Positions 24,496-33,582 are shown, counted from the stretch's first letter. The stretch is 63,441 nt of DNA from CAZOHG01 sp964579725 (GCA_964579725.1 CAZOHG010000016.1:1-63441), one strand, 5' to 3'. Notes: a model not told the origin generated them from the letters alone. Made by a program: numbers and translations.

Positions 24496-26314
24496 CGATC
24501 CCAGTGAAAATCGGTTTTTTAGTGTTCCCAAAAAGTATTTATATTACGCTTTTACCGGAATATTGTTTTTGGTGCTCGTGGGACGCCTGTCGTATTTGCA
24601 AATTGTTTCGGGGCAAAGGTATTTTCTCCTTTCCCAGAAAAATCACATTCGCGAAGTTACGCTCGAACCCCTGCGCGGCCAAATATTCGATCGGGACGGC
24701 CGCGTTTTGGTGGGCAATTACCCCGCCTACACGGTGTACGTCACACCTTACGAGATGAAAAAGGTGCCCGATTTAACGAGCCGTCTCAGCCGCATTTTGG
24801 AGATGTCCCCATCCGATATTCAAAAATATGTACGAAATCGGCAAAATGGCTGGTTCCGACCGGTTCGGCTAAAGCGCCAGATCAATTTTAAGGAGATGTC
24901 CCTTTTGGAAGAAAATCGGCCTGAGCTGCCTGGCGTTGGGGTGTGGGTGGAACCGCGGCGCATTTACCCTTCTCCCGCCAGGGCTTCCCATGTTTTGGGG
25001 TACATCGGTGAAATCTCGTTGGCGGAATTAGAGTATCTGGGGGCGAAAGGATATAAAAAGGGAGATATTATCGGGAAAAGGGGTGTCGAAGCAGAATACG
25101 ACCAACTTTTGCGTGGAAAGGAAGGGGTAGAATACGTGGAAGTGGATGCCCGGGGGCGTCGTGTGCGGAAACTGACCTCACCTAAACCGATTCCGCCCGT
25201 ACCAGGGGACAATCTGGTGCTGACCCTGGACGCCGATCTTCAGGCGCTGGCCGAACAACGGCTTGAGGGCCACAGGGGCAGTGCCGTTCTGCTGGATGTG
25301 AAAACAGGGGCCGTTCTCACGTTAGCCAGTATGCCAGATTACAATTTGAACGATTTTTCCGGAGTACTCACTACAAAAATTTGGAAAAAATACTTCGACA
25401 ACCCACAGCATCCCATGTACAATCGGGCGGTGCAAAGTTCCTACCCACCTGGCTCCACCTTTAAGCCCGTTATTGCGTTAGCGGGACTGGATTCCAAAAT
25501 AATTACCGAACATTTTACCGCTACGTGTAGGGGATTTCTGCGGTACGGACGCCGAAATTACTATTGTTGGTACAAAAAGGGACACGGCACCCTGGACCTC
25601 ATTCATGGGATTGAAAATTCATGCAATGTGTATTTTTACAATCTCGGGATTAAGGTGGGTGTGGATGTTTGGGCCGACTACGCCCGCAGACTCCACTTCG
25701 GAGAAAAAACCGGGATTGATTTGCCTCACGAAAATCAGGGCTTGGTACCCGATCGGGCGTACCTGGACAAAAAATTTGGAAAAGATAAATGGTCAAAAGG
25801 ATTGATGCTGAATATGGCCATCGGTCAGGGGGATTTGTTGGTGACCCCACTTCAGATGGCGCAATTGGCTATGATTATTGCCAACGACGGAAAAGGATTT
25901 CGCCCTCATTTGCTGTGGGCGGTGGAACATGTACAGACCGGCCGAAAAGAATGGGTGCAGCCGGATTCCTTTCGGGTAAAAATTCACCCCAAATATTTTG
26001 ACATCGTGAAGGAAGGCATGCGATTGGTGGTGAACGGACCCACCGGTACGGGGCACCGAGCCCGATTGCCGGATGTCGTCGTTGCAGGAAAGACGGGAAC
26101 CACCCAAAATCCGCACGGAAAAGATCATGCCTGGTTTATTGGATTTGCCCCGTTTGATCATCCGGAAGTAGCGGTAGCCGTCATGGTGGAAAACGGGGGC
26201 TACGGCGGATCGGTGGCGGCTCCTATTGCCCACGATCTGTTGCAATTGTATTTTCAAAAGAAGAACCGAACAGGCGGCCGATTGGCTGCTGTTTTAAACA
26301 AGAAGAACCAATGA
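24488..26314 (+). CDS. mrdA: Elongasome transpeptidase PBP2
   Basis: A class B penicillin-binding protein that cross-links peptidoglycan during cell elongation. It has 608 residues with a short cytosolic start, one membrane helix (ITLLPEYC-equivalent region, about 17-38), a pedestal domain with RGQIFDRDGRVL, and the transpeptidase domain. The catalytic motifs are S323-T-F-K326, S378-C-N380 and K535-T-G. ATG 24488 is chosen because the longer frame runs into mreD. It is translationally coupled to both mreD and rodA. Confidence 0.96.
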   Translation: MINDPSENRFFSVPKKYLYYAFTGILFLVLVGRLSYLQIVSGQRYFLLSQKNHIREVTLEPLRGQIFDRDGRVLVGNYPAYTVYVTPYEMKKVPDLTSRLSRILEMSPSDIQKYVRNRQNGWFRPVRLKRQINFKEMSLLEENRPELPGVGVWVEPRRIYPSPARASHVLGYIGEISLAELEYLGAKGYKKGDIIGKRGVEAEYDQLLRGKEGVEYVEVDARGRRVRKLTSPKPIPPVPGDNLVLTLDADLQALAEQRLEGHRGSAVLLDVKTGAVLTLASMPDYNLNDFSGVLTTKIWKKYFDNPQHPMYNRAVQSSYPPGSTFKPVIALAGLDSKIITEHFTATCRGFLRYGRRNYYCWYKKGHGTLDLIHGIENSCNVYFYNLGIKVGVDVWADYARRLHFGEKTGIDLPHENQGLVPDRAYLDKKFGKDKWSKGLMLNMAIGQGDLLVTPLQMAQLAMIIANDGKGFRPHLLWAVEHVQTGRKEWVQPDSFRVKIHPKYFDIVKEGMRLVVNGPTGTGHRARLPDVVVAGKTGTTQNPHGKDHAWFIGFAPFDHPEVAVAVMVENGGYGGSVAAPIAHDLLQLYFQKKNRTGGRLAAVLNKKNQ

Positions 26315-27546
26315 TTCAGGAAACTCCGTCAAACTTGTTTAAGCGTTTCGATTGGGTGCTGTTTATTTCCATGATTGCTCTAATCGCCATCGGGATTGCG
26401 GCTATTTATAGTGCAACCTACAGCAGTCAATCAGAATTTATGCGCCAAAATTACCGCCGTCAATTGATTTGGGCGGCTATCGGAATGGTGTTGTTTTTCG
26501 TGTCTATTGTGGTTCACTATAAGTACTACATGGCATTTGCCTACGTTTTTTATGGGATTGGTATTTTATTTCTTATTGGTGTTTTGGTTGTGGGAAAAAT
26601 GGGAGGAGGTGCGGCTCGCTGGATCATGATTGGGGGGATCAAATTTCAGCCGTCGGAATGGGCGAAGCTGCTGACGATTTTTGCGCTGGCGCGCTATTTG
26701 TCCGATCACACCAATGTCATTCGGCAAAACCGAACCCTTTTTACCGCCTTGGTCATTGGATTGGTACCAATGTTTTTGATTTTTGAGGAGCCTGATTTGG
26801 GAACGTCCCTTGTTTTTGCGGCGATTATTCCGCTGGTGCTGTTTTGGGCGGACGTTTCACCCCTATCGCTTTTTTTGCTTTTTGCCCCGATGATGACGGT
26901 TTTGGCTTCCTTTAATTTTTACACCTTCTTTGCGGCCATGGCCATTATTGTGACTGTCCTTCTTTTAGTTAAACGTTCCCTTTTGTACAGTTTGGCCAAC
27001 GTATTGCTCAATATCGGGGTGGGTGTTCTAACACCTGCGGTTTGGAATTCCCTCCATGTTTACCAACAAAAACGAATTTTGACTTTCTTGGGCCTGGTCT
27101 CCGACCCACGGGGTTTAAGCTACCAAATCATCCAGTCAAAAGTGGCCATTGGCTCCGGGGGCTTCTGGGGAAAAGGCTTGCTCCACGGGACGCAATCACA
27201 ACTGCGCTTTTTGCCCGCCCAGCACACCGATTTTATTTTTTCCGTCATTGGCGAGGAATTGGGGTTTATCGGTGCGATTTTGGTTATGACACTCTTTTTT
27301 GTGATATTGGTGCGAGGATTTTCCATTGCTGCCGGTTCGAAAAATCGGTTTGCCAGCATTTTGGCCGTCGGGATCACAACTATTTTTCTCTACCACGCGG
27401 TTGTCAATATGGGAATGGCGATGGGGATTATGCCCGTGACGGGATTACCGCTTCCCTTTGTGAGCTATGGCGGGTCGTTTTTGTTGGTTAGTATGACGGC
27501 CATGGGGGTGCTCATTAATATTTCCATGCGCCGTTACGACTATTAG
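26311..27546 (+). CDS. rodA: SEDS peptidoglycan polymerase RodA
   Basis: RodA polymerises lipid II into glycan strands together with PBP2. The 411-residue protein has about ten membrane helices. It contains the SEDS signatures KFQPSEWAKL, FEEPDLGTS with the functionally important aspartate, GLSYQIIQSKVAIGSGG, LPAQHTDFIFSVIGEELGFIG, and VTGLPLPFVSYGGS near the end. ATG 26311 overlaps the mrdA stop, giving the standard PBP2-RodA pair. Confidence 0.97.
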   Translation: MIQETPSNLFKRFDWVLFISMIALIAIGIAAIYSATYSSQSEFMRQNYRRQLIWAAIGMVLFFVSIVVHYKYYMAFAYVFYGIGILFLIGVLVVGKMGGGAARWIMIGGIKFQPSEWAKLLTIFALARYLSDHTNVIRQNRTLFTALVIGLVPMFLIFEEPDLGTSLVFAAIIPLVLFWADVSPLSLFLLFAPMMTVLASFNFYTFFAAMAIIVTVLLLVKRSLLYSLANVLLNIGVGVLTPAVWNSLHVYQQKRILTFLGLVSDPRGLSYQIIQSKVAIGSGGFWGKGLLHGTQSQLRFLPAQHTDFIFSVIGEELGFIGAILVMTLFFVILVRGFSIAAGSKNRFASILAVGITTIFLYHAVVNMGMAMGIMPVTGLPLPFVSYGGSFLLVSMTAMGVLINISMRRYDY

Positions 27547-27560
27547 CGAGGAGTGCTACG

Positions 27561-28382
27561 ATGCATCCGGTTTTGGTAAAAATTGGTTGGTTTGAAATTC
27601 ACAGCTACGGGGTCATGTTGGCCATTGCTTTTTTATTAGGGATTTGGCTTACCGTGAAACGGGCACAAAAAATGGGACTCAACCCCAACTTGGTCATGGA
27701 TATTTCCGTGATCATTATTGTGGCGGGCATCATTGGAGCGAGGCTGGCTTACGTTATTCCTCATTGGGATGAATTTCGCGGCCATTGGTTGGACACCATT
27801 AATCCCGTCCAGAGTAACGGGCAGATTGGCATTGCGGGGATGACGGTAATCGGCGGTTTTTTGTTGGCCATTGGCGTTACCTTGCTCTATTTGTGGGTCA
27901 AAAAACTCCCCGTATGGAAACTTGCGGACGCGTTTTCGCCCGCCATTGCCTTGGGAATTTTTGTGGTGCGCATCGGATGCTTTCTAAACGGGTGTTGTTT
28001 TGGCAAACCCACACATTCTGCCATTGGAATGGTTTTTCCACCCAATAGCCCGGCCGGATTTACCTACCCGAACACCCCAATTTATCCCACCCAGCTTTTT
28101 TCGTCATTTTACGGTTTGCTCATTTTGGGCGCCCTGCTTTGGGCGGAAAAGCGGTATAAAAAGTTCGATGGGTTTACCTTTTTCCTGCTGTGGGCTTTGT
28201 ACGGCGTAGCACGGTTTACAGTGGATTTTTTCCGCTATTACGAAAACAGCATGGTTTGTGTGAGAATTGGCGGGATTGCCTTTTCCTGGAACCAGGCCAT
28301 CAGTTTCGGTCTGGTGGTTCTTTCGGTTGGTATGCTGCTCTATTTTTCCAAAACAAAAGCCGGATTCCCAAAAAAATCTTGA
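27561..28382 (+). CDS. lgt: Prolipoprotein diacylglyceryl transferase
   Basis: Lgt transfers diacylglycerol from phosphatidylglycerol to the lipobox cysteine of prolipoproteins. The 273-residue protein has seven helices, with IHSYGVMLAIAF near the start (catalytic-region histidine and tyrosine), IIGARLAYVI, IGIAGMTVIGGF, and the signature region VVRIGCFLNGCCFGKPT. That last is the FCB-type variant of the RxGNFxNxE motif. YPTQLFSSFYG and YGVARFTVDFFR follow. Several lipoproteins with good lipoboxes are encoded in the window (RidA, dipeptidase, CpoB-like), consistent with a working pathway. Confidence 0.95.
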   Translation: MHPVLVKIGWFEIHSYGVMLAIAFLLGIWLTVKRAQKMGLNPNLVMDISVIIIVAGIIGARLAYVIPHWDEFRGHWLDTINPVQSNGQIGIAGMTVIGGFLLAIGVTLLYLWVKKLPVWKLADAFSPAIALGIFVVRIGCFLNGCCFGKPTHSAIGMVFPPNSPAGFTYPNTPIYPTQLFSSFYGLLILGALLWAEKRYKKFDGFTFFLLWALYGVARFTVDFFRYYENSMVCVRIGGIAFSWNQAISFGLVVLSVGMLLYFSKTKAGFPKKS

Positions 28383-28407
28383 CTTTTGTGGGTAACTTTT
28401 ATAAATT
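28379..28407 (+). promoter_or_regulatory. Candidate promoter for the CpoB-like lipoprotein
   Basis: TTGACT at 28379-28384 overlaps the lgt stop. TAAATT lies 17 bases on, at 28402-28407, with an overlapping TATAAA at a shorter 15-base spacing. A long AT-rich leader of about 165 bases, with an AT-only hairpin at 28410-28430, runs to the next gene. Confidence 0.45.
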
Positions 28408-28575
28408 CAATAAAATAATATTCATTTTATGGTTGGGACAAATGTGGATTTTTTTTATCCCGGATGATCTAATCGGAAAGCAAGATTAAAATAAGAAAAT
28501 CCTTTCTATTATGACCTGCCATTTCAAGAAAATCATGTTTAAGGAATTAAATTCAGAGGACCAAGGGAGGATTGC

Positions 28576-29406
28576 ATGAAGCGATCAATGATTGTCATGT
28601 TGGCCGTTGTCGCAGCCGTTTATTTTGTGGGCTGTGCCGGATCGAAGCCAAAACCTACGGAAAATGTTAAAAAAGGCGGTAAAAACGAGGTTATGGATGT
28701 TCAAAAAAAGTCAGCTAAGAAAAACAATGCCGCCGAGGAGGATGAGGTTCTAAAACTCCTTGGAATAACCCCGGAAGAAAAGAAAGCCGAAAAATCAACT
28801 GCCGCGCCCTCTCAAAATATTTCGGTCCAGGAAAAAGAATTAAAGGCCAAAATTGCCCAGCTTCAGCAGGAATTGAATCGTAAGGATTCCGAGGTGGGCG
28901 AGTTGCAAAACGAATTGAAGCAAAAAGAGCAAAAGTTAAAAGAAATGGAGGAAATGCTCGCGACGGTTCAAGCCTCGGAGACACCGGTTCAAAAAAGTGC
29001 ACGGGCAACTGCTCAGGGGCGCTCCGCGGCACCGGCCGGATCCTTTCAGGCTCGTTACGAAGAAGCGCTAAATCTTTACAACAATCGGCACTATCGAGAA
29101 GCGATTCAGCGGTTTCAGGCGCTCATCCGGGAAAATCCGAACAACAGTCTTTCGGACAATTGTCAATATTGGATCGGTGAATGCTACTATTCGATGGGAA
29201 AATACAATCAAGCTCTGGTAGAGTTTCAAAAAGTATTTACTTTTCCCCGCTCCAACAAGGAAGATGACGCCCAGCTTAAAATCGGCATGACCTATTTGCG
29301 TTTGGGCGACAAAGCCCGGGCGAAAGAAGCGTTTCGGACGCTGATCGAAAACTATCCGAAGAGCGAATATGTGCCTATTGCGAAGCGTTATTTGAATCAA
29401 CTGTAA
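28576..29406 (+). CDS. CpoB/YbgF-like lipoprotein with coiled coil and TPRs
   Basis: A 276-residue lipoprotein. The signal has lipobox YFVGC with C21. A charged linker follows, then a long coiled coil (about 86-135; KELKAKIAQLQQELNRKD) and a C-terminal TPR domain of three or more repeats (YEEALNLYNNRHYREAIQRF, YWIGECYYSMGKYNQALVEF, KIGMTYLRLGDKARAKEAF). This matches the Tol-Pal-associated CpoB/YbgF layout, which coordinates outer-membrane constriction with wall synthesis. No tol or pal genes are adjacent, so the partner system is inferred. The Shine-Dalgarno GGGAGG is strong. Confidence 0.85.
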   Translation: MKRSMIVMLAVVAAVYFVGCAGSKPKPTENVKKGGKNEVMDVQKKSAKKNNAAEEDEVLKLLGITPEEKKAEKSTAAPSQNISVQEKELKAKIAQLQQELNRKDSEVGELQNELKQKEQKLKEMEEMLATVQASETPVQKSARATAQGRSAAPAGSFQARYEEALNLYNNRHYREAIQRFQALIRENPNNSLSDNCQYWIGECYYSMGKYNQALVEFQKVFTFPRSNKEDDAQLKIGMTYLRLGDKARAKEAFRTLIENYPKSEYVPIAKRYLNQL

Positions 29407-29421
29407 AAGGCTTGAGCATTC

Positions 29422-30432
29422 ATGCCGGAATTACGTAAGGATCCCATAATTGGCCGGTGGGTGATCATTTCTACGGAGCGCGGGAAGCGGCCGTCCGATT
29501 TTGTGATTGAACCGGAGAAAAAAAGGGGGGGCTTCTGTCCGTTTTGTGAAGGGAATGAAGACAAAACACCCCCGGAAGTGCTGGCCTACCGAAAGCCGGG
29601 GACCAAACCGAATAGTCCGGGTTGGTGGGTGCGAGTCGTGTCCAATAAATATCCTGCTCTTCGAGTAGAGGGAGATTTGCACAGGCGGGGTGAAGGTATT
29701 TTTGATCTCATGAATGGCGTGGGTGCTCATGAGGTCATTATCGAAACGCCCGAACACGACAAAGATCTCGTGGATTTGCCCGTCGAACATATTGTGGATG
29801 TGCTTTGGGCGTATCACGATCGCATTGTGGACTTGAAAAGAGATCAGCGGCTTAAATACATTTTGGTTTTCAAAAATCACGGTTCAGCGGCCGGTGCTTC
29901 ATTGGAACACACCCATTCCCAACTCATTGCCACGCCAATTATTCCCAAGCGGGTCGTTGAAGAAATGGACGGCTACGAGCGCTATTATGAATACAAAGAG
30001 CGGTGCATTTACTGCGACATCATCCGGCAGGAATTAGATGTTCAGAAGCGGATTGTGGCGGAAAATGAGGCCTTTGTCTCGTGGGAACCCTTTGCGCCAC
30101 GCTTCCCCTTTGAGACCTGGATTCTGCCCAAACGCCACGCATTGCGCTTTGAAGAACCCAAAAAAGATGACTATCTGTACTTTGCGCGCATTTTAAAAGA
30201 AACCCTGCAACGCCTGAAAAGGGCTTTGTCCAATCCTCCCTACAATTTCATCATTCACAATTCTCCTTTGCAGGACAGCGATGAAGGAGAACTGCACTGG
30301 CATATGGAAATTATTCCCAAATTAACAAAAGTGGCCGGCTTCGAGTGGGGCTCGGGATTTTACATTAATCCCACTCCGCCGGAGGACGCCGCTACATTTT
30401 TGAGGGAACTTGACATATCGGATATGCAATAG
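29422..30432 (+). CDS. galT: GalT-family nucleotidylyltransferase (galactose-1-phosphate uridylyltransferase-like)
   Basis: A 336-residue member of the GalT branch of the HIT superfamily. Zinc-type cysteines lie in CPFC (39-42) and CIYC. The active-site triad HTHSQ at 163-167 puts the nucleophile at H165, where E. coli GalT has HPHGQ with H166. The C-terminal half repeats the fold and ends with HWHMEIIPK. GalT exchanges UMP between UDP-glucose and galactose-1-phosphate. No other Leloir gene is nearby and glycogen synthase follows directly, so an ADP-glucose or UDP-glucose phosphorylase-like role is also possible. Family is firm; substrate is open. Confidence 0.85.
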   Translation: MPELRKDPIIGRWVIISTERGKRPSDFVIEPEKKRGGFCPFCEGNEDKTPPEVLAYRKPGTKPNSPGWWVRVVSNKYPALRVEGDLHRRGEGIFDLMNGVGAHEVIIETPEHDKDLVDLPVEHIVDVLWAYHDRIVDLKRDQRLKYILVFKNHGSAAGASLEHTHSQLIATPIIPKRVVEEMDGYERYYEYKERCIYCDIIRQELDVQKRIVAENEAFVSWEPFAPRFPFETWILPKRHALRFEEPKKDDYLYFARILKETLQRLKRALSNPPYNFIIHNSPLQDSDEGELHWHMEIIPKLTKVAGFEWGSGFYINPTPPEDAATFLRELDISDMQ

Positions 30433-30485
30433 CTCTTGAGATCGAGGGATTCTTGGGAGAGGACTGACTAAGATCGGGAACCATC

Positions 30486-31970
30486 ATGGCTACAAAATTA
30501 AATGTTCTTTTCGTCTCGTCTGAAGTTTTTCCGTTTGCCAAAACGGGTGGTTTGGCCGATGTTTCAGGAGCCCTACCCATTGCGTTAAAAGAACTGGGAC
30601 ATGACGTCCGCATTTTTATGCCCCGCTACCGCCAGATTAGCGATCGTAAATTCGTTCTTCGGGATGTGATTCGCCTCCAAAACCTCTCCGTTAAAATGGG
30701 TGGGAGAACCTATGTTTTCGATATTAAATCCGCTTTTCTTCCCAACACGAAGGTGCAGGTTTACTTCTTGGATTACAAACCCTTTTTCGATCGAGATGGG
30801 CTGTACGTGGATCCCAAAACGGCACAGGATTACCCCGACAATGCAGAACGTTTTGCCCTTTTCAGCAAGGCGGCTATTGAAATATTGAACATTCTTCACT
30901 GGCACGCAGATGTCATTCATTGCAATGATTGGCAATCGGCTTTGGTGCCCGCCTATTTGAAAACCGCCTACGCGGAGGATCCGTTTTATAAATCGGTTCG
31001 AACCCTTTTGACGGTTCACAACATTGGCTACCAGGGAAATTTTCCTGCAGAGGTATTGGGAAAAGTCGATTTGCTGGCCGAGCTTTTTTATCCGACGGGC
31101 CCAATTGAATTTTACGGCCAGGTGAGCTTTTTAAAAGCGGGCCTTTCTTTTGCGAATAAAATTAATACCGTCAGTCCGACGTACGCTAAAGAGATTCAGG
31201 AATCGCCGGAATACGGCATGGGCATGGAGGGGGTGCTCCAATCCCGTTCAAAAGACGTGTTTGGGATTTTAAACGGCGTCGATTATTCCGTCTGGGATCC
31301 ATCGGTGGATGAGCTCATTCCGGTGAAATATTCGAGCAAGAATTTGGAGCAAAAACTTGAAAACAAAAAGGCCCTTTTGGCGGAATTGGGGTTGGCTTTT
31401 AACCCCGCCGTGCCGACAATTGGGTCGATTTCACGTCTGGCGGATCAAAAGGGATTTGACCTTATTGCTGAGGCTTTTGACGCATTGATGGCAATGGATG
31501 TCCAGTATATTTTGTTGGGAACGGGTGAGCCCAAATATCATGAAATCTTCGAAAAATATCAGAAAAAATATGCCGAAAAATTCAGTGCCAATTTGCGGTT
31601 TGACAATCGCCTGGCGCACCTGATTGAAGCCGGTGCCGATTTGTTTCTTATGCCTTCTCGGTATGAGCCGTGCGGCTTAAATCAGATGTACAGCCTGCGC
31701 TACGGGACACTGCCTGTTGTACGAAAAACAGGTGGCCTTGCCGATACGGTGGTCGATTTTAGGCCAGAGCCTCTGGCCGGAACAGGGTTTGTTTTTGAGG
31801 AATATTCGGCTGAGGCAATGCTCAATGCCATTGGCCGCGCCGTCGCGCTTTTTCCCGACCGCAAAACGTGGCGCTTTTTGCAGAAACAGGCGATGAAACA
31901 GGATTTTTCTTGGAAGACCTCGGCTAAAGAATATCTAAAGCTTTATTCTCTCTTGAAAAAAGAGGGCTAA
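30486..31970 (+). CDS. glgA: Glycogen/starch synthase
   Basis: A GT5 enzyme extending alpha-1,4-glucan with ADP- or UDP-glucose. The 494-residue protein opens VLFVSSEVFPFAKTGGLADV with the substrate-binding K19-T-G-G. HNIGYQGNFP, GADLFLMPSRYEPCGLNQMYSLRYGT (the ADP-glucose and catalytic glutamate region) and KTGGLADTV follow. Length and motifs are those of bacterial GlgA. No branching enzyme or glgC is in the window. The gene ends its transcription unit at a double hairpin. Confidence 0.96.
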   Translation: MATKLNVLFVSSEVFPFAKTGGLADVSGALPIALKELGHDVRIFMPRYRQISDRKFVLRDVIRLQNLSVKMGGRTYVFDIKSAFLPNTKVQVYFLDYKPFFDRDGLYVDPKTAQDYPDNAERFALFSKAAIEILNILHWHADVIHCNDWQSALVPAYLKTAYAEDPFYKSVRTLLTVHNIGYQGNFPAEVLGKVDLLAELFYPTGPIEFYGQVSFLKAGLSFANKINTVSPTYAKEIQESPEYGMGMEGVLQSRSKDVFGILNGVDYSVWDPSVDELIPVKYSSKNLEQKLENKKALLAELGLAFNPAVPTIGSISRLADQKGFDLIAEAFDALMAMDVQYILLGTGEPKYHEIFEKYQKKYAEKFSANLRFDNRLAHLIEAGADLFLMPSRYEPCGLNQMYSLRYGTLPVVRKTGGLADTVVDFRPEPLAGTGFVFEEYSAEAMLNAIGRAVALFPDRKTWRFLQKQAMKQDFSWKTSAKEYLKLYSLLKKEG

Positions 31971-32017
31971 ACAAACGATGCCCGAATGTTCTATTTCGAT
32001 ACAATGTCTCAAGCCCC

Positions 32018-32061
32018 TACGCCCATTATAGGGCGTATCTTATTAATATTCAATAAGATAT
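32018..32061 (+). terminator. Double hairpin between glgA and the polysaccharide locus
   Basis: A GC-rich 7-bp stem (32018-32024 with 32031-32037, loop ATTATA) is followed at once by a perfect 9-bp AT-rich stem (32036-32044 with 32052-32060). The two share their junction bases, so they may be alternative folds. No long T-run follows. Likely a terminator insulating the sigma-54 promoter just downstream. Confidence 0.5.
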
Positions 32062-32102
32062 TCTCCTTTACGATAAACCCTGCAAAAATAATACATCCCC
32101 GG

Positions 32103-32119
32103 TTGGCATATTAATTGCA
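32103..32119 (+). promoter_or_regulatory. Sigma-54 (-24/-12) promoter of the polysaccharide locus
   Basis: TTGGCATATTAATTGCA matches the sigma-54 consensus YTGGCACGRNNNTTGCW at TTGGCA and TTGCA. The invariant GG and GC are exactly 10 bases apart. Transcription would start near 32130, leaving a leader of about 36 bases before ATG 32166. Activation would need an enhancer-binding ATPase, none of which is encoded in this window. Confidence 0.72.
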
Positions 32120-32165
32120 AATAAAAAATGGGTTTAGGGAGAAGCATATTCAAAAAGGATTTTAA

Positions 32166-32888
32166 ATGGAAGGGATTAAGATTGTCGACAAATATGTCGG
32201 CCTGAATGAAGATATTGTTTATCTTCAAATTATTGGCTACATCGACACCACGACCTCCATTGAGCTTGTGAATCATTTGAAAGAGCTGATGGCAAAGGGG
32301 AATTACCAATTTGTTGTGGATATGGGGGGTGTTAATTACGTCAGCAGCGCGGGTTGGGGTGTTTTTGTGGGTGAAATAAAGGATGTTCGGGACAACGGCG
32401 GGGATATTAAGATTGTCCATATGACGCCCGAAGTGCGGGATGTCTTCGAGATGTTGGAATTCAATCGGATTTTGAAGGAATACGATTCCATCCCCGAAGC
32501 AATTAACGAATTTGATTTTATTCGAGGATTTGACCTCACCAAATCTCATATAAAGGAACTTCCTGCCGAGGAACGGAGAAAAGAAGAAAAACCGGTGGTT
32601 CAGGAAGAGGTAAATGTGCTGATCCCCGAAAAACACCAGTCCGGGATTGCAAGCACTGAAAATCGCTGGGAACGCCCGCAGACCGACCCCAAATTGATGC
32701 CTTTGGCCGAGAAGATTAAACTCATTATTGTTGAAAATCCATTGGTAAGTTTTTGGCAAATTCACAAACAACTGCACAGCGATCGTTTTGGAAAGACCAA
32801 AATCGGTTTTGTGGCTTTGCGCAGACTGTTGAAAGAAATGAGTTTAGACAACAAAGAGCGGCGCATGCGATTTTACCGCTCGCGATAA
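32166..32888 (+). CDS. STAS-domain regulator with C-terminal helical domain
   Basis: A 240-residue cytosolic protein. Residues 1-115 form a STAS domain (anti-anti-sigma-factor type): VDMGGVNYVSSAGWGVFV aligns with the phospho-acceptor loop of SpoIIAA and keeps a serine (S60 or S61) at the phosphorylated position. A charged linker follows, then a basic C-terminal domain (about 175-240; IHKQLHSDRFGKTKIGFVALRRLLKEM) that resembles a winged helix, though I cannot name it. It is the first gene behind the sigma-54 promoter and 13 bases before the export gene, so it probably controls export or synthesis by a partner switch. No cognate kinase is adjacent. Confidence 0.8.
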   Translation: MEGIKIVDKYVGLNEDIVYLQIIGYIDTTTSIELVNHLKELMAKGNYQFVVDMGGVNYVSSAGWGVFVGEIKDVRDNGGDIKIVHMTPEVRDVFEMLEFNRILKEYDSIPEAINEFDFIRGFDLTKSHIKELPAEERRKEEKPVVQEEVNVLIPEKHQSGIASTENRWERPQTDPKLMPLAEKIKLIIVENPLVSFWQIHKQLHSDRFGKTKIGFVALRRLLKEMSLDNKERRMRFYRSR

Positions 32889-32901
32889 GACGGAGGGAAA
32901 A

Positions 32902-33558
32902 ATGATTCGGAAAATAGGCACTATTTTGCTGTTTGGATTCATGATTTCTGTGTTGCCGATGAGTTTACTTGCTCAAAATGAACAGGCAACTTTTGCGCCT
33001 GGCGACGGTGTACAAATTAAAATTTGGCAATTAGGTGAACGCGCCCAGGATTTGATTCGCACGATTAATGGGGAATATACCATTGATGGATACGGATATA
33101 TTGAATTGCCCCTTTTGGGCCCTTTTCATGTGGGAGGTAAAACCCCCAGGCAAGTGGCAAAAGAAATCAAGGAAAAATACGCCGATTATTTGGAAGAGCC
33201 TTTCGTTTTGGTACACCGCCTTATTCGTGTTGTGCTTTTGGGTGAATTTGTTAAACCCGGAGCCTATCGCATTGATCCTCGAGAATCCTTTTGGACCCTT
33301 GTGGAAAAAGCAGGAGGCCCAACAAATCGGTGTGATTTGAACAAATTGATGGTTACCAGAAATGATCAAGTTGTGATTAAAAATTTATTAAAAGCTTTTG
33401 AAAAAGGATATTCATTGGAAGAAATTGGGGTACAATCAGGAGACCAAATTCACGGACCGGCGATACGGCATTTTGGCTTGCAAAGTATTATTACAGCCGC
33501 TAATTTTGCCGTTTCTATCGCATTGCTTTATATTCGTCTGAAAGAGAGATGGCTATAA
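32902..33558 (+). CDS. Wza-type polysaccharide export protein
   Basis: A 218-residue outer-membrane polysaccharide export (OPX) protein. It has a signal peptide ending near LLAQ (residue 25), then the export domain opening FAPGDGVQIKIW with DGYGYIELPLLGPFHVGGKTP. An SLBB-like domain follows (VVLLGEFVKPGAYRIDPRES). A C-terminal helix (LQSIITAANFAVSIALLYI) could cross the outer membrane as Wza's does. There is no lipobox cysteine, unlike E. coli Wza. It pairs with the co-polymerase directly downstream. Confidence 0.9.
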   Translation: MIRKIGTILLFGFMISVLPMSLLAQNEQATFAPGDGVQIKIWQLGERAQDLIRTINGEYTIDGYGYIELPLLGPFHVGGKTPRQVAKEIKEKYADYLEEPFVLVHRLIRVVLLGEFVKPGAYRIDPRESFWTLVEKAGGPTNRCDLNKLMVTRNDQVVIKNLLKAFEKGYSLEEIGVQSGDQIHGPAIRHFGLQSIITAANFAVSIALLYIRLKERWL

Positions 33559-33582
33559 ATCCAAATATTTAATGGAGCAAGA

